From a bacterium (GTDB lineage Bacteria; Oederibacteriota; Muellerivitia; Muellerivitales; Muellerivitaceae): a stretch of 5,366 nt of DNA. The position numbers and the translations under genes are program-made. A model generated the notes under the pieces. That model had not been told where the DNA came from. It saw nothing but the letters and a program-made list of their open reading frames with translations, and did not search any database. This document shows, in pieces, positions 3,768-5,366 of this stretch; positions within the stretch are counted from its first letter, which is position 1; every line of letters starts with the position of its first letter. Location of the stretch: positions 1-5,366 of the forward strand of contig JAICXI010000162.1 of NCBI GenBank assembly GCA_025980505.1, in the 5' to 3' direction.

Positions 3768-5366
3768 ATTTGGAAACAAGCTCAAAGCTTCCCGCCAGGG
3801 AGTTGTCCGAGGAGTCCCGGGCCACCCAGACGTCGAACTTGCCCGGCTCGACCACGTATTTTCCCTGCTCGTTGTAAAAGCCGAACTTGGAGGCGGGCAG
3901 GGTGAATTCCACGGTTTTGGTTTCGCCGGGGGCCAGGTCCACGCGTTGGAAACCCGCCAGTTTTTTCACGGGCTGGGTGACGCTGGCCACCCGGTCGTGG
4001 ATATAAAGCTGCACGATCTCGGTGCCGGCCGTTTTCCCGCTGTTTTGGATGTCCGCCCGGACCCGGATTTTCCCCTTGGGCGCCACGGTGGGGGAGCTTA
4101 AGGACAGGTTGGCGTAATCATAATGGGTGTAGCTCAAGCCGAAACCGAAGGGGAACTGGGGTGTGTTGGGGCAATCGATGTATTTCGACTCCCACTTTTC
4201 CTTGCCCAGGTCCGGACGGCCCGTATTCATCTGGGAGTAGTAAATGGGCACTTGCCCCACGTTGCGGGGAAAGGTGACCACCAGTTTGCCCGAGGGGTTG
4301 AAATCACCGAAAAGCACGTCGGCCACTGCTTCCCCATGGCGCGTGCCCAGGAACCAGGATTCCACGATGGCGGGGACGTTTTCCGCTTCCCAGGGAAGGG
4401 CCAGGGGGCGGCCGTTCATGAGGACCAACACCACCGGCACCTTGGCGCCTTGGAGGGCCTTCACCATTTCCTCCTGGCGGCCGGGCAGGGACAGGGAAGT
4501 GCGGCTGGCGGCTTCCCCGCTCATGGCCTGCCTTTCGCCCACCACCACGACGGCCACTTGGGCCTGTTTGGCCGTCTTCACGGCGTCATCGATGAGGGAC
4601 TGGGGCGCGTTGTCGGCCTCGGGCGCGACGCCGGCCGAGTAAAGCACCTTGGTGGAGGGGGAGACGCGGGCCTTGACGGCGTCCAACAGGGTGGTCACCT
4701 TGTCCAGGGCGTCTTCGCCCCGGCAATGCCAGGAACCCAGGGGGTCCAGTTTGGAGGCGGCCAATTCGCCGATGACGGCGATGGTCTTCAAGTCCTTGGA
4801 AAGGGGCAGGAGGTTTGAGTCGTTCTTCAAGAGCACGATGGATTGGTCCGCTTCCTTCCGGGCCAGGTCCAGGCTGGCGGGCGTCAAGGTGGCGCCCTCC
4901 TCTTTTGCCTCGTCCGCGTAGGGGTTGTCGAAAAGCCCCAAGTCATACTTGACCCGCAGGATGCGCCGGACCGCATCGTCGATGAGCCGCAAGGGCAGCT
5001 TTTTTTTCTTCACCAATTCGGCGATGTGATCGCCGTAAACGTGGGACTGCATGTCCATGTCCACGCCGGCCAGGACGCCCTTCAAGGCCGCGTCCTTGTC
5101 GTCCGCAGCATAGCCGTGGGAAACCAGCTGTTGGATCGAGGCCCAGTCGGACACCACGAAGCCCTTGAAGCCCCATTCGTCCTTCAGGATCTGGCGGAGG
5201 GTGTGGGGGTTGCCCGAGGCCGGAACGCCGTTCAAATCGTTGAAGGCGCTCATCAGGGTTTCCACTCCGGCGTCCACGGCGGCCTTGAAAGGCGGCAGGT
5301 GGATTTCCCGCAAGGTGACTTCCGACATGTCGGTGGTGTTGTATTCACGCCCCGCGATGGGCGCGC
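3766..5366 (-). CDS. bglX: Beta-glucosidase, glycoside hydrolase family 3 (BglX-like), 5' end outside window
   Basis: Cleaves terminal beta-linked glucose (or related sugars) from oligosaccharides with retention of configuration; BglX homologues are periplasmic. The 532 visible residues begin within the barrel domain at APIAGREYNTTDMSEVTLRE; the internal Met at 5328 is not the start, since this run is conserved family sequence. By comparison with E. coli BglX (about 765 residues) some 230 N-terminal residues, including any signal peptide, lie beyond the right edge. Counting from the first full codon, GFVVSDW carries the catalytic nucleophile Asp73, and MSGEAASR carries the probable acid/base Glu284. 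Other family marks are VKYDLGLFDNPY near 138-148, LVLMNGRPLALPW, VLFGDFNPSGKL, YYSQMNTGRP and FPFGFGLSYT. A C-terminal fibronectin-III-like domain runs from about 430 to 517 (GTEIVQLYIHD, VKKLAGFQRVDLAPGET, VEPGKFDVWV). All key residues are intact. It is upstream of, and tightly linked to, the alpha/beta hydrolase gene. Confidence 0.95.
   Translation of the reverse strand, partial: APIAGREYNTTDMSEVTLREIHLPPFKAAVDAGVETLMSAFNDLNGVPASGNPHTLRQILKDEWGFKGFVVSDWASIQQLVSHGYAADDKDAALKGVLAGVDMDMQSHVYGDHIAELVKKKKLPLRLIDDAVRRILRVKYDLGLFDNPYADEAKEEGATLTPASLDLARKEADQSIVLLKNDSNLLPLSKDLKTIAVIGELAASKLDPLGSWHCRGEDALDKVTTLLDAVKARVSPSTKVLYSAGVAPEADNAPQSLIDDAVKTAKQAQVAVVVVGERQAMSGEAASRTSLSLPGRQEEMVKALQGAKVPVVLVLMNGRPLALPWEAENVPAIVESWFLGTRHGEAVADVLFGDFNPSGKLVVTFPRNVGQVPIYYSQMNTGRPDLGKEKWESKYIDCPNTPQFPFGFGLSYTHYDYANLSLSSPTVAPKGKIRVRADIQNSGKTAGTEIVQLYIHDRVASVTQPVKKLAGFQRVDLAPGETKTVEFTLPASKFGFYNEQGKYVVEPGKFDVWVARDSSDNSLAGSFELVSK

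Noticed and set aside
4123..4818. Plus-strand open frame of 231 codons opposite bglX
   Set aside because: It is fully antisense to conserved GH3 sequence and has low-information Gly/His/Gln-rich composition.

Overview
The window is a fully coding, single-strand bacterial segment of roughly 60% GC. All five genes lie on the minus strand, so transcription runs from the right end to the left. The outer-membrane-style toolkit (a BglX-type periplasmic beta-glucosidase and a heptosyltransferase-family GT9 enzyme) points to a Gram-negative (diderm) bacterium. Two of the five genes start with TTG. The cysteine pattern of the GT9 protein resembles proteins I recall from poorly cultured phyla such as Elusimicrobiota and Omnitrophota, but the sequence alone does not fix the taxon.

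Right part, about 2971-5366: a 5'-truncated family 3 glycoside hydrolase (BglX-like) is followed, with a 9-base gap, by a small serine alpha/beta hydrolase of the dienelactone-hydrolase / feruloyl-esterase-like group. The ribosome binding site of the hydrolase overlaps the bglX stop codon, so the two form a tight, probably translationally coupled pair. Glycoside cleavage plus ester cleavage suggests use of decorated plant or microbial polysaccharide fragments; that link is inference.

Middle, 2805-2970: the only sizeable intergenic stretch (166 bases). It holds several inverted repeats, a pair of direct repeats with 11-base period, and a weak extended -10 promoter candidate. It probably ends the first transcription unit and starts the second.

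Left part, 1-2804: a second unit encodes a membrane-anchored NHL-repeat beta-propeller with a very basic cytoplasmic tail, then (10-base gap) a GT9 glycosyltransferase carrying two four-cysteine clusters, then (73-base gap with a heptad-periodic repeat) a GT2 polyprenol-phosphate mannosyltransferase-like enzyme cut by the left window edge. Together they look like a cell-envelope glycoconjugate assembly module: GT2 making a lipid-linked sugar donor, GT9 adding sugars to an acceptor, and the NHL propeller as a possible surface or scaffold partner.

I did not find clear evidence of an entirely new system. The items most worth a second look are the cysteine-cluster GT9, its linkage to the basic-tailed NHL protein, and the repeat-like intergenic elements.
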